The notes under the pieces are model-generated. The model had not been told where the DNA came from and did no database searches. It was given only the letters and a program-made list of their open reading frames with translations. A stretch of 64,000 nt of DNA from Oscheius tipulae (lineage: Eukaryota; Nematoda; Chromadorea; Rhabditida; Rhabditidae), in the NCBI GenBank assembly GCA_037178975.1, contig JASJZH010000004.1, positions 868,001-932,000 of the forward strand. Reading direction: 5' to 3'. Made by a program: the position numbers and the translations under genes. Below, one piece after another: positions 23,701 to 34,037 of the stretch. Every line of letters starts with the position of its first letter. Positions within the stretch are counted from its first letter, which is position 1.

Positions 23701-26700
23701 TCCGACATACCTGAAGGGTCATTTGGCATCTAGAGGCCGAGCTGCTATAGTACTTAACCTGGTCCCTGTTGTAATTCGGGTTCACCTTATTGTAACCGGT
23801 GAAAATCCTTAGCTCTCTTCCGAGACCGTAGGCTTGTCTCTTTCCAAACTGGAATAAGCGAAATTTATAATGGGTATTCGAAACAGTCGGTTCCTAGATC
23901 CTAGAAAAGCAAGAAGCCGTCTCCAATCAAAAACTTTTGTTGTTTCAACTGGTACATAAGCAAATCGCGTTAGACAAGTGTTTGATGGATGTGCCAAATA
24001 CTGTACTTTTGAAAAGTAAAACAACTTCAGTCTATTTCTTTTATGGTTTCGTACTGAAGGTAAAAATTGAAAATTAAAAATTGAACAACCCACATTAGAG
24101 TTGACATGTGTCGCAGACAGACGCCTTTTGCCAATTGTAAAGGTAGGATAATTGCACGAATGATTGTTCGAATCGTGAAAGAATACCAAAAAACTTTCAG
24201 TTGTTCCCAAAAGAATATTTTACTGAAAAGATGTACTCTTGGACAAAAATTATTGGTACTAAGATGTCGAAAAACTAGCAAAATGTCACCCCCTTTCTTC
24301 CGCTGTATGCAAGCAGTGAAACATTTCAAGTACTCACTTGACTTTTTTGATGGCCATGTTTTACACCAGTACACTTACAGTAGTCAACTCGGAAGTTCCT
24401 TCAAAGCCCCAGGTTCTTGGGTTCTCGTCGAGAAATACTTCGGGCTGTCTGTTACCATGTCTGAAAGCGTGGCATACAGTGTGGCAACTCTCTCTGTTTC
24501 CACTTTTCTCGTTCTGACTTCCATTGTTTTTTGTTCTATTTTAATTTCAACTGAGAGATATGAGCCTTTTTTTACAGTTTTGCAATACGATTGTGTATAC
24601 TTCGAAGTATGAAAGTGAATCAGCCTACAGTTTTTGCATACGCTTTTTAAGAAAAATTCCGAAATGTTTCACCAAATACTTATAGGTACCAGAATAGCCA
24701 GGATGGTTAATATGAATGACCAGGCCGGACTCACAAAATGTTTCAATGCTAATTTAATATCTATAACAGAAGTTACGGTGGCTTATCAATCTGTCATTTT
24801 GTCCCCCTGTTCAATGTTTCCACTTGTTCCGAAATACGTTCAAACAAATCGCCTCTCGCTCTGCAATTTGTGTTACGAACCGGAACCGGTTCTCTTTTCC
24901 TCTGTGAGAGAGTACACAGAGTTAACAAAGGTCAATTGATCAGGGATGGTGATTTCTTTTTGACAAAGCTCTTCGGTGAATATTTGCTTCGGGAATTGGT
25001 CTATGAACTTCATTTCATTTAAAAATGAAAACTTTGGTTTCACAGATTGATTATATTTCATAACGGAGTCAGAAAGGGCTGGATGAATGGAATAGTGCGG
25101 TCTTTGTGTTCACTAGATTTTCAAGCTCGAACGGACGTGGAAGCTGATACCAGAACTAACTCACACTGTATGAAGCATAGAGTGAAAAACTATTCCCCTT
25201 TTACTCAATAGTTCCCAGGTAATCTTTGCCTTCAAAGTTCCAAAATTATGTCATCTCCAAAAGGGTTACGTTTTCTTGTCAGTTTTGCGTACTAAAGTGT
25301 AGAAAAGGATAATCTGCATCGTTTACATGCAAGAAAACTTGGAAATCTCGCACTTTTTGAGTCATTTTCTAGACACATTCAATTCTTGCCACCCTATACT
25401 TTTTTGATTTCAAAGAATGCAGAATGCACGGATAAAGGTAAGAGGGACAGCCTTTTACCGTACTAAACAAATGTGTACTTTTCCCAGCCTACAGATGTTC
25501 TACAAAGTGAAAGAGTACACAGGGGTAATAAACGCCAATTGATCAGGGCTAGTTACCCTCTTTTGCATGGTTTTCTGAAGGTCATTTGCTTCTGGAATCA
25601 GAATTGGCCTTTGAACTAGTTTCATGTAAAAATTAGAACTTTTCGTAGAGGAAATTATGATTGTTTTAGAGTCTGCTATACTTTTTTTTTTCGGATTCAC
25701 AGATTGGCTATATTTCATAGCCGAATGAGGAAATAGTCCCGGCTAGTTTCGATAAGTAAAGTTGAAAGGTGTGAGCAGTACGCCAGTGAAATAGGTGGAA
25801 TTTTGTTTTGTTAGAAGAGCACTAAAATTCTGAACTCGAGCTGGAACCAGATTCCAGAGCTAGATCACACTGAACAATCTATATGAGTCACTAAATTAAG
25901 TTTAGCACTTCGAACTTGGCTAAATGCTTCAAGTGCAGGATAAACGCAGTGCTATGAAATTGCAGAATTGTAGGGAAGAAATCCTTGAAAAAAAGAAGAA
26001 TACAGTAAACAGATAAGTTCTAGTTTCAAGAATCTAAAAGAAAAGTTATCCAGTTGCCTTCTCTTGATTCGACCACAATAACAAAACTCTGGGAAACTGA
26101 AGCGAAGACCTCTCGAACTAGAAAAAACATAAAGTGAAAACTATTCTTCATGTTACTCCATTTGTTTTCAGGTAATTTTTGCCTTCAAAGTTACAAAAAT
26201 TATGTCATCTTCAAGAGGGCTACGTCTTCGGTTACCGGGAAAGCTTTTCGACGATGCACCATGCATCTCTTATACTTTTTGAGATTTTTTTTCAAGACGC
26301 AAGATTCAGTTCTAATCACATCAAACTTTTTGTTCCAAAGAGCTCATAAAACAGAGTAGTAAGAGCCGTCTTTGACAAGGTGATGCAAAATCAGAGTTTC
26401 TAAGCAAATTTGAATTTTTCTCAGCCTTTCGATGTTCTGCAAAATTATAGATTTAAATCTGCTCTACAACTCTGCAGAACATCATAAAACTGAAACATGT
26501 CATCCTGAACCAGCAAATTATTTTTTCACGCCACCGCTGGGTGGACAGAGAATCAAAGAGCACCTACCTGGTGCCCCAAAGGACCAGAATGGTGTTTGGA
26601 TCCATCCGGATGGACTCATTTGGAAGAGATTCATTGGCATGAACCCCTAGAAACAGGAACAAAAGGCTGAACATGCCGAGATTGACCAAAGGTTGTTGTC

Positions 26701-27972
26701 TCGGGCGGAGTCAAACAGTTCCCGCGATCAATAGTGGAAAGGGGGGTGAGAGAGAAAGAGTCGACCTCTGAATGGCAGAATGGTTCGGGATTCATTGAGA
26801 AGGGGCTAGAGCAGCGTCAAATCTACTTTTGTGATGCTTTGAGGCAGATGAGAGACAGGCCTAGAGAGGACATAAAAGATTTCCGATAGCTCTTTTGATA
26901 GAAAGTCATAGGCCAAACTCTTGCAATCTGTCTCTCTATTTCTCTATATTTCTGTTCTACTGTCTTTCTGTCTCTCTGTTCATTAGTCTCTCAGTCTCTC
27001 AGTCCCTTTGTCTCACTGCCTCTGTCTCTGAACAAACAAACATCCCATTTATTTTATCCTAAACATCAGTCGGCTATTCTGATTCCGGAGGAGGTGGTCC
27101 GAATAGACTGTCCCTCTGGGCTCCGCCACTCCCTCCCGGTCCACTAGATCCAGGACCACTGGATCCAGGAAACGGATTCGTCGACACTGGTGGTGCCAAG
27201 ACAACGACAGGATTGTTCACAGCTTTCTTAGTAGTCTGCGGCGCTGGGGCCTTCTTTGTAGTAGGAGCCTTTTTCGTGGTGGGAGCCTTCTTGGTTGTAG
27301 GAGCTTTCTTGGTAGTCGGTCCTTTTTTCGTCGTCGGAAGAATTTTCTTCGTAGTAGCACCCTTCTTCATGGTCACTTTCTTAGTTGTTTCTGAAATTAC
27401 TCTTTGACAATGTATACGGACTTATACGGATCCTAAAACGAAAATTGATATGAACAACGCAGCTAGGCTACCTTTATAAGTTTTGTGAGACAACAAAGTT
27501 TTGACAGGAAAACTTACGTGCACACATTACTATAGCCACAATGGCGCATAAGAGGAGTAGAGTTAAGGTGAGATACCGCATTTTCTGCAATGTTTTGTGC
27601 CAAAAACTTCTGGACTAATTGACAGTTTTCGTGTCCTTTTATCCGGGCCAATGGTGATCTGAAAATTAATCCGGTAGACTCATACTATAAACCAAGGATT
27701 ATCATTGGGTCCGTTTCTCATTTAAAATGGGGCGGAAATGAGAAGAGACAGGGGACAGAGACATAGAAAAACAGAGAAACGGAGAGACAGAACTATTTTC
27801 AGGGTTCATCAACGTCGAGGGAACTGGATTTGTTGAAGCTTACAGCTATTTTTTCGAGGTCGGTACCATCGTCGGTCCGTACATGCTCCTGATTTTCTGC
27901 ACAGCTCTGAGAGAAGAATTCTTCCTCCGAGTGAAAAAGTGCTTCAATTGTAGGGCAGCTGAGAATACTTGA
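17784..27972 (+). CDS. 7TM chemoreceptor, Srg-like, with nested genes in its last intron
   Basis: Serpentine receptor assembled from exons 17784-17900 (TM1, FLINIFSVCLHVWVLLIIAC), about 17922-17980 (SLIEYAVVAFVWLRIF), 18853-18972 (VVAVILRVITKYAPIIIL), 19140-19259 (SNYVIILSALLFSIDRAVLA), 20068-20211 (FKFCLVLMTWLLPLAWVLP), 20251-20392 (LFETLFYVPALCMLNGFSLL), about 20530-20702 (KKLERLDLELSFCMISIIDQ) and 27803-27972 (AYSYFFEVGTIVGPYMLLIF, then RAAENT and stop). Several joins are in phase, including 20702 to 27803 (Tyr-Ser-Gly-Phe). The joins around the second and seventh exons are not resolved. Topology and the SIDRAVLA segment suggest the Srg superfamily. The last intron would be 7.1 kb and holds a maT element plus two opposite-strand genes. 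If 27803-27972 belongs to another gene, this one would lack TM7. Confidence 0.75.
19344..19363 (+). promoter_or_regulatory. Putative 21U-RNA promoter
   Basis: TGTTTCA (19344-19350) followed by CTATAAG at 19357, in an intron of the Srg-like gene. Confidence 0.65.
19954..19973 (+). promoter_or_regulatory. Putative 21U-RNA promoter
   Basis: TGTTTCA (19954-19960) followed by CTTTGT and CTATAAC, same spacing as at 11254. Confidence 0.68.
20864..22147 (-). mobile_element. maT-type Tc1/mariner transposon, apparently intact
   Basis: A 1284-bp element with perfect 25-bp TIRs (CAGGGTGCGGCATAATTACG... at both ends), flanked by TA on each side (20862-20863 and 22148-22149). It contains one uninterrupted transposase gene. 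Intact TIRs plus an intact ORF suggest recent insertion and possible activity. Confidence 0.93.
20983..21996 (-). CDS. maT (DD37D) transposase
   Basis: Catalyses cut-and-paste movement of the host element. 337 residues, no stop or frameshift. The start at 21996 (MTKPSPHRASI) is chosen because the open frame upstream runs into the TIR. Bipartite HTH: IRASEISRRLNVSRKLVSTT, the linker GRGRPISV, then ARSVRKMAKDIGISGRSMGR. Catalytic motifs are LFTDKKLF, CFQQDGAPAHK and SSPDLNPLDYSVW. There are 37 residues between the second and third Asp, the DD37D signature of maT elements. The length fits the family (about 340). Confidence 0.93.
   Translation of the reverse strand: MTKPSPHRASIVHLHRDGIRASEISRRLNVSRKLVSTTLARFKELGSLADRCGRGRPISVTTTANIKKVRDRLQKNPARSVRKMAKDIGISGRSMGRIVEKKLKKKCYKQTKGQYLSLAAKAKRKDRATELLRRFRRGAHKTILFTDKKLFTVEQFLNKQNDRIYSSSKPKVTIQRTGYPKSVMVFAGITSDGKSPLIFVPQGIKINGNNYLDMLKSQLMPWAKRHFENKHFCFQQDGAPAHKHHSVQAWCRQNFPDFIDFNQWPPSSPDLNPLDYSVWSVLEAKACSKPHKNIDSLKRALEKAWNELDVAYLGATVDAFTKRLQACIDADGDLFEC
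22404..26674 (-). CDS. Histidine acid phosphatase-like secreted/anchored protein
   Basis: Predicted 407 residues from nine exons, all in phase: 26568-26674, 24379-24460, 23711-23848, 23527-23671, 23353-23466, 23181-23312, 22847-22983, 22559-22807 and 22404-22523. It starts with a signal peptide (MFSLLFLFLGVHA). The phosphohistidine motif is RHGNRQP (residues 36-42), a variant of RHGxRxP, completed across the exon 1/2 join. WGFEGTSELTTFGKRQAYGLGRELR follows the family pattern. The distal His motif reads YASHTEVTLSV, so the usual HD proton donor is HT, with Glu one residue further (HTE, 286-288); multiple-inositol-polyphosphate phosphatases use HAE in this place. The tail (ALMTFLAILALV) looks like a GPI signal or membrane anchor. 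The gene lies within the last intron of the Srg-like gene on the opposite strand. Substrate unknown. Confidence 0.9.
23136..23156 (-). promoter_or_regulatory. Putative 21U-RNA promoter
   Basis: Minus-strand TGTTTCA (23150-23156), then GTTATAG, in an acid phosphatase intron and sense to that gene. Confidence 0.62.
23941..23960 (+). promoter_or_regulatory. Putative 21U-RNA promoter
   Basis: TGTTTCA (23941-23947) with TACATAAG at 23953. The TATA-like block is weaker than in most copies. Confidence 0.5.
24665..24685 (+). promoter_or_regulatory. Putative 21U-RNA promoter
   Basis: TGTTTCA (24665-24671) followed by CTTATAG. A second core lies 70 nt downstream near 24739, in phosphatase intron 1, antisense to that gene. 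Confidence 0.6.
24880..26460. repeat. Diverged tandem duplication in phosphatase intron 1
   Basis: Unit A (about 24880-25500) and unit B (about 25500-26460) share ordered blocks: GAGTACACAG, CAATTGATCAGGG, ACAGATTG-TATATTTCATA, CAGGTAAT-TTTGCCTTCAAAG, ATTATGTCATC and CAGCCT-GATGTTCT. Small minus-strand frames in each unit are similar (MKYNQSV.. and MKYSQSV..) but are probably repeat sequence, not genes. Confidence 0.65.
27074..27581 (-). CDS. Secreted Lys/Thr-repeat, Pro/Gly-rich protein
   Basis: 126 residues from exons 27518-27581 and 27074-27390, in phase. A signal peptide (MRYLTLTLLLLCAIVAIVMCA) is followed by about eight ATTKK/PTTKK units, then a short hydrophobic-proline stretch and a GSSGPGSSGPGGSGG tail ending PPPPESE. 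Thr-rich repeats of this kind are typical of O-glycosylated secreted proteins, which is inference only. It lies in the last intron of the Srg-like gene, opposite strand. No family recognised. Confidence 0.8.
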
Positions 27973-28707
27973 TGATTTTTTTTGAAACTCAGGACAAATC
28001 CAGTACTGTGTTACGTAAAAGTTTTCCTTTTACTGTTATGTGAAACACATGCGTTTAGTCGCAAATATTAATGTTTATAATAATGAGAATATTCCAAAGA
28101 ATGATGTCATTGCTTTGGGAGTACTACTATTTTACTTACAGAATCAGGGAAACTGAATATCCTCGTTTTTGCAGCAAAGGTTAAACTCAAATGTGGGAAG
28201 AAAGTGATAGAATTTCGAATAGAATAGGGGAGGGTCTTTTATCGGTTTGTCTTTTCCAGGGTTGGTACTTTTACCTGGCCTATTGGTTTGTAATCAATAT
28301 TTGCAAGCTTAGACCACGTTGAAAGGGAAACTATGTCGATACCTTACTGTTTGTGAGAAGAAACCTTTTTTTCTATGTCGAGAGGCTCACATAATTACAG
28401 CGACATGAAGAAGCCACTCACACACACTAGAATCAAGGGCTCCTTCTCTTGGAGGCGGGAAATCTGGTCAAAAGGTCGGGAGCGACAAGTGTTACCTTTT
28501 TGTTTCAGTTTCAGATGATAACTTTCAACCTGAACTGGAAACAGTTCGACCTTGATCCTGCATCTCTCAATCTACAAAAGTCCTAACGATTTTTTGGCTC
28601 GCCGACAGCCGCTAGGAGGACAATGGCTCATGACAGCCGGCGCGGAAGAGATATTTCGAAGATCAGATCAAGTTTTAACAATGTTCATTCAATCATATTT
28701 GAGGTAT
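27973..28707. other. Intergenic
   Basis: No gene seen. TGTTTCA cores occur near 28040 (minus) and 28504 (plus). Confidence 0.45.
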
Positions 28708-28899
28708 TCAGGAGCAGAGGCTTTCAGCGATTGCAGCCAGCTCGTCTTTCTCTCTTCGCTTACGATCCTCCTCTGCTTGCAGTTCCTCCAGTTCCTGTTG
28801 TTGCCGACGAAGTTCTTTCTCGAGCCGTCTCTCTTGCACCTCAGCAGCTTGGTTGTCTTTTGCTGCTTGTTCGTTAGCCTTGTTATCAGGATGACACAT
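28708..28899 (-). CDS. Tiny coiled-coil protein 1 (63 aa)
   Basis: Single-exon frame: MCHPDNKANEQAAKDNQ, then a Glu/Gln/Arg-rich helix (QERRLEKELRRQQQELEELQ) ending AIAESLCS. A TTTTAG acceptor lies 3 nt upstream of the ATG, suggesting trans-splicing or a 5' UTR intron. It resembles the gene at 29716-29937 in order and composition. No family assigned. The low-complexity sequence means the call rests on the start context and the paralogue. Confidence 0.6.
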   Translation of the reverse strand: MCHPDNKANEQAAKDNQAAEVQERRLEKELRRQQQELEELQAEEDRKRREKDELAAIAESLCS

Positions 28900-29715
28900 T
28901 CTCTAAAAGTGGTCGAATTAGAACTGGAGGAAGATGAATGCAAAAAGGATATGGAAACGGTTCCACGGAAACGACGTTGTTTGCCTCAACAACTCCTCAA
29001 CTGTTTTTAAAGCCGTCTTCTTATCTTTTGACTAAATTTCAGTCAGCACAGTTAGAAAGAGATAAGAAGAAGAGAGAGATGTGTGTTTCAAAACAGGAAA
29101 CCAAGAAGATGACCACAAAAACATATAAAGTACCGTATGTGTAGAAGAATTTGAAGAAAGGATAGCCGTATTCTTAGGCACAAGTTGAATGATCTTTTGT
29201 GTTAGGACATTGATAAACGGCAGTAGTTTGTACGACTCTGTCTCAATAGTTGCAACTCCCACTGTCAAACTTCTTCCACTCAAATCTCATAGATAGCTAG
29301 TTTATTAGCTGCAGAATCACAGGGAGGTTGTTCAGGTATATTCTTGAGTTTGCGGCGGCTGCGCCTAGTAATAAAAGACTTCTAGTTCTAGAACGCACCC
29401 AGTTGACTTGCCACCCAATTTAGGCAATAACTGTTCCTGAACAACAAAACTTCTGGACAACATAATTACTTCACTTCTGGCTCGTGGCCATAGAAACCAT
29501 CGCCCTTTAGATAGTAAAAATATAGATACAGTTATTAAATGTCACGAAATAAATATGTTAACAACTAAATTTTATGCCTCTTGGAAAAAATGTCCCATGT
29601 ATCAATATACTTATGTTCGATTTCTTAATGTATGCTTTGTGAAACATTTGCTCAAAAACGACTTAGAGTAAAAGATTTATTGCTAGTACAGAAATGTGAC
29701 AACGGTTACAGCAAT
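28900..29715. other. Intergenic
   Basis: Plus-strand frames overlapping here lack splice context. TGTTTCA cores occur near 29085 (plus) and 29641 (minus). No gene seen. Confidence 0.45.
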
Positions 29716-29937
29716 TTAGTTCTCTTGCATTCGAGCGTCTACTGCAGCAGCAAATGCTTCGAGTTCGACGTGATGGGCCCTTAGTCTTTCTTCTCTCTCT
29801 TGTTCCTTCTCATACTCCTGACGTTCTCTTTCCAATTGGCGCTCTAGCTCTTGTTCAAGTTGGCGTTCCTCGGCTTCCCTCGCACGGTTATCACGCTCCT
29901 CTTGTCTCTGCTGCTCTCCATTATCATTTCCTGACAT
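29716..29937 (-). CDS. Tiny coiled-coil protein 2 (73 aa)
   Basis: MSGNDNGEQQRQEERDNRAR followed by a long charged helix of EERQLEQELERQLERER type and an AHHVELEAFAAAVDARMQEN tail. TTTTCAG ends 3 nt before the ATG. Probable paralogue of 28708-28899. Mean charge and lack of hydrophobic segments suggest a soluble, largely helical protein. Confidence 0.68.
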   Translation of the reverse strand: MSGNDNGEQQRQEERDNRAREAEERQLEQELERQLERERQEYEKEQEREERLRAHHVELEAFAAAVDARMQEN

Positions 29938-30275
29938 TTTCTGAAAAGTCCTGATAAGAATTGTCTAAGCGAAATGGATACCTTGACTGAGGTTTTGAAT
30001 CTCCAAAGAATCGGCAGAATGGTGTAAATGAGGTGTGGAAGCTCTATTAAGAGTGATTACTGGTCGATCCAGTCAGTTTTATTGGGAACTTATCTCGAAC
30101 TGTCATTACCTGTGTCAGCTGATAAATTTCTAAGAGTCGAAGATGAGAGAAATTCTAGGAAGAGAGAAATTCACTCGAGATGAGTCGGAAATTTTTGATG
30201 AGAAAACGATGATAGGCAGATAATCGGAGGAACACTTTTTACCCACCTACCTTCTCCTCTTCTGAGAAATCTATC
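29938..30275. other. Shared upstream region of two divergent tiny genes
   Basis: Separates the minus gene at 29937 from the plus gene at 30276 and so probably contains both promoters. No repeat or RNA gene seen. Confidence 0.4.
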
Positions 30276-30458
30276 ATGTCTGATCGTCAGGAAAAGGAAT
30301 CAGGCAATGAAGATGAGTCCTGGGGGCAACGGCCAGCAAAGCAGGATAGACAACAACCACCAGAGGCAGAACGAGTAGAAGAGCTGAGGAACGTGGCCGA
30401 TAAGATGAGAGATATCGTCCAAAATGTTCATAGGAGGACACTAAGTTCAAGTGGATAA
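30276..30458 (+). CDS. Tiny charged protein 3 (60 aa)
   Basis: MSDRQEKESGNEDESWGQRP, a Gln/Pro-rich middle, then a predicted helix (VEELRNVADKMRDIVQNVHRR). Exactly 60 residues, like the next gene. No clear splice acceptor lies close to the ATG. Function unknown. Confidence 0.55.
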   Translation: MSDRQEKESGNEDESWGQRPAKQDRQQPPEAERVEELRNVADKMRDIVQNVHRRTLSSSG

Positions 30459-30972
30459 TGAACCATCCTCATAAACCAGTTCTGCATTTGTTCAAGTCTA
30501 AATACTTTCTCTATTGCTTCTCTTCTCTCGAAATCCCTTTACTGCTTTCTCATACAGCACCTGTGAACTTTCATCGTGTCCTCTACTCCTTGAGCATTGT
30601 CGACTGTCTTTTGAGCCTATTTATCGCTTTCTAATATGACTTTGTGTGTAGGCAATGTCAGCCATGTGCATCTTTTCAGTTCTAATAATGCGTTCAGTTA
30701 CAAGACTCCTAGAACCTCCAACCCGTGACAAACATCCGATTTGCGTGGGTATCCATTTAACAGCCATATTCTTGCAAACTTCCTCAGGTGATTCAACTGC
30801 TCTTGTTGACGAAATACTCTTATCTTGGCTAGTAATGCATCAAAGCGGATGTGTGTCAGCGCTGTCATGCTGACTGCAGGAGAACACTGTTCATTTGCAA
30901 ACATTTCCCTTTCGATTAGTTACGTAAGTTTTTCTAACCAATTTGAAATTGATATTGAACTTTCAGAGAGAA
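30459..30972. other. Intergenic
   Basis: A 68-codon minus frame at 30698 is not supported by splice context. No gene called. Confidence 0.4.
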
Positions 30973-31155
30973 ATGTCGGTTCCTGATGATGAAACTTCCA
31001 ATTTTGAAGGCACTGACAATGAGAAGACAGTAGAGAATGGGTTGGATAGACTGGCTGGACAGATGCAACAGCTGACTGAAGAGGAACGTAAGTTCAAAGA
31101 TATGCTCAAATCCATTAAGAGATTGGCCAAATATGTGAACGACAGACAACCGTGA
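30973..31155 (+). CDS. Tiny charged protein 4 (60 aa)
   Basis: MSVPDDETSNFEGTDNEKTV, then a helix (LDRLAGQMQQLTEEERKFKD) and MLKSIKRLAKYVNDRQP. TTTCAG ends 6 nt before the ATG and AATAAA lies at 31199. Similar in length and C-terminal helix pattern to 30276-30458. No family recognised. Confidence 0.65.
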   Translation: MSVPDDETSNFEGTDNEKTVENGLDRLAGQMQQLTEEERKFKDMLKSIKRLAKYVNDRQP

Positions 31156-32327
31156 CAATTTATGTAATCCTTTTAAATGAACTTTTTGCAATAATTTGAA
31201 TAAAGCTTGTCCTCCGAAATTGTAAGACTCATAGAAATGTGAGCAAGTTAATGTGGGTCGTCTCTTATCAGCTATCGATCCCAATCAGTCTCAGAAAAAA
31301 AACTTCTCGGAAGAGGGAATCGGAAGAAATGTCTCGGAGAAAATACATATTGGTTATGGAAAAATCGAGAGAAAAGCGAGGGACGAGACAGTCTGGTCTC
31401 CGAGGCTGTTCTTGTGTACAGAAGAGACAATGCGTCTGTCAGCAAGGATGAGAAGCTAGTTTAGATATTCCTTTTTGTGGAAGAGGCTCATGTCCAACTG
31501 GATAGAAACGAGTTTTTGCGGGATGATTCAATCGGTTTCTAGTTGAGCGAGTGTTCAGACGTTGAGCATCAACGAAACGGAACATCCGGAATCGTATGTT
31601 TGTCTTAAAAGTTTAAAGACCAGCTGTCTACGACGGCTTGGCGATCCTTTAGTCTTGACTATATATCGAAAAAGACGGCTGCACCGCTTTTCCAATAGCA
31701 GAAGTCCCCAAGTATCCCACAAAGCTGACTTGTCAACTGAAACCTTGATTTACCAGACTTGACAGCCATGAATTGCCAGCTTTTGTTTCGAGGTGCGCAC
31801 GGACGGATGAGCACCATTGCGCTGTAGTAGTAGAGAGATACTACTCGAACAGGAATAACAAAACGTTCATTCAGAATCCTATCCTCACCACTTGCACTAT
31901 TCGCAGACATGGGCTGGAAACGGTAATTGTTGTGTTATACTAACTGCAGAAAGAGACTCACCTTTCTTCAGAGCAGCCGCCTTGGACGGATTGGTCAGAC
32001 GGAGACAGAGACGGCTCGGTAGTTGTTGGTAGCCAGTAACATGGCGTGAGCGACGGACTTTTTGGAATCTGTATTTTATGTGTGAAGAGAATTAAAATGA
32101 CGCGCTTGCGGCTGTGATGCCGACGACTATGGTACGACAAATCACAAATCATTCCAAAGTACAAACACTTCCATCCGACAGCCTAATTGACCCAGTGGTA
32201 CGCGCCCATTTTTGAAGATTAGTCTTGTAAAACATCCACACGCAAACCATAAACTGCGTGGTTTTTCACAGCTTTTTGGATAAATCTTTTGGTTTCAGAC
32301 TAGACAAGGTCTTTCTTGAAAAAGGGT
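31156..32327. other. Intergenic with a dispersed-repeat copy
   Basis: 31758-31839 is a copy of the 1579-1656 repeat. Other frames (31239, 31562) are unsupported. TTTCAG at 32293-32298 probably starts the transcript of the CUB-like gene. Confidence 0.5.
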
Positions 32328-34037
32328 ATGAGATTGTTTCTCATCTTGTTTTTCTTACAATATGTTATTTCGGAGCGCTATAAAGTCAGTAAGTTTCGTT
32401 GCAACAATTGAACTTTATCTTTTTCTCTCAGAATGCCCGGACAATATCGTGTTAAGCAACAAAAAGCCGAAATTTTCCATGAAAAGTGTCAACACTCAAT
32501 GGTTCGAAAGCCACTGGCGATGCACGTTCTCTGTTCAAGTTCCAAATAATACCATCCTCTTTGTGGTACATACTGGAGATGCATACTACCCATTAGATAC
32601 GATGCTAGTTAGGGACAGCCATAATAAAAGCTTGTGAGTGGATTAAAAGTATTTTCACATTTCAAGTTAAGATCTCAATTGGCACAGGGGAATCTGATAT
32701 ACCTCCCTGGTCCAAAGATCACTTTCAGTTATGCAGCGTATGAGAGCCAATGGATTAAAGACTCTCTTTTTACAGCAGATTTTACGTTCAAAAAAAGTTT
32801 GAAACAAATGACATTGTTCAAACCAACTTCTAGTTTCCCAAGCCTTTCAAAAGTCCAACTACACGTTCGTGAATCCCATTGGAGTGCCTCAAGTTTATCA
32901 CACGGACTACTTTGACCAAGAGACGACCTACAAATTTGTTGGAACCGAGCCTTTCTACGCATACAACCTAGTTTATGTGCCTATTGGACAAGCTGGAGTT
33001 TACAGTATTTCGCTGTTTGCGTACAATGGATCAGAAGCAGGCGCTCCTTTTTGTGGAAGGTCTTCAGTATTGTGATTAAGCAACAAGAAGTTTTCAGAAT
33101 GAATGCATGGAGCACGAGAAGAAAATTTGAACGTCTCTCAGTTTTCAGTGCAGCGAAACACGATGCTTATGAAAGATGGAACCCAGATTTGTTAGTACTT
33201 GTTTCCAAAAGTAATCTTTCAATGTTGTTATTTTTCAATATTACATTTTCAGGCTATCTGGATCGCTACAGTATGGCCTACTTCCAACATGATGCGAGTT
33301 TTCATGGCGACGGGAACAGAATCTTGAACGCAACAGTCAAGCCAGCATTTTCTACTGTTTTTCAATACTATTATAATGATTCAAGACAGTATAAACTCGC
33401 GAATTTCAACTACACGGTTGGTTCTTCGATTAAACTTATCTATGTTTTAGAGCGACGTCGAGTTTCTATTACTTAACACATTGCCAACAGCTGAAATTAC
33501 CGAGGAACAAATTATCAAACGATTCACGTAAGGAAAGTTTATGAGGATCATAACGTTTTCAGCGCGTCTGAATTGGATTCAAATTACGAGATAGCGTTGG
33601 CTGGTACCACAACTGTATTACTCTTGAAGGGATGGCTCCGATTTTACACTAATACTTGGTCAACTTATACCTATTTAGTGGAGGATTTTAAACGAGGATT
33701 CGTCTACAGCAAGAACAAAGAGGACACTGACTACATGCTTTTCGAGTTTCAGCGAAGCATAGATACGGAAGGCTCAAGCATACTTCAAAGCTTGAATTGG
33801 ACGCAATTTGACATCAATTGGACTTCATATAACCCCGATGCCTACCTTGTAGACACGGGCACTTTTCCTAGGCGTCATTTTGTGCCAAGCAATCAAACAG
33901 CAATTGTGAGCAACGACCTTGCCTTATATTTGGGTTTCTACGGCAGTGGCTCTTTTGAATACAGTATGAAACGTGTGGAGGAACCAACAACTACTACTAC
34001 CGCAGAACCTGGCTTCTTTGAAAGTTTGTTTGGATAA
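32328..34037 (+). CDS. CUB-like domain secreted protein
   Basis: Secreted protein of the nematode CUB-like group, many members of which are induced in the intestine by infection or stress. Signal peptide MRLFLILFFLQYVIS (exon 32328-32388), then exon 32432-32633 (CPDNIVLSNKKP...FSVQVPNNTILFVV), exon from about 32678 (IYLPGPKITFSY), and exons with NPIGVPQVYHTDYFDQ, ILNATVKPAFSTVFQYY, LLLNTLPTAEITEEQ and finally 33567-34037 (YEIALAGTTTVLLLKGWLRFY). It ends in a Thr stretch and EPGFFESLFG. Two CUB-like units in tandem are likely. The joins around 33120-33250 are ambiguous: two frames compete over about 75 nt, so a frameshift or a mis-read intron is possible. Confidence 0.78.

Noticed and set aside
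24027-24612. Overlapping long frames on both strands in phosphatase intron 1
   Set aside because: The plus frame overlaps phosphatase exon 2 on the other strand and has no domain; a shadow.
26938-27045. TCTGTCTC-rich tract as a CRISPR-like or satellite array
   Set aside because: Units are degenerate simple sequence without spacers, and CRISPR arrays do not occur in animals.
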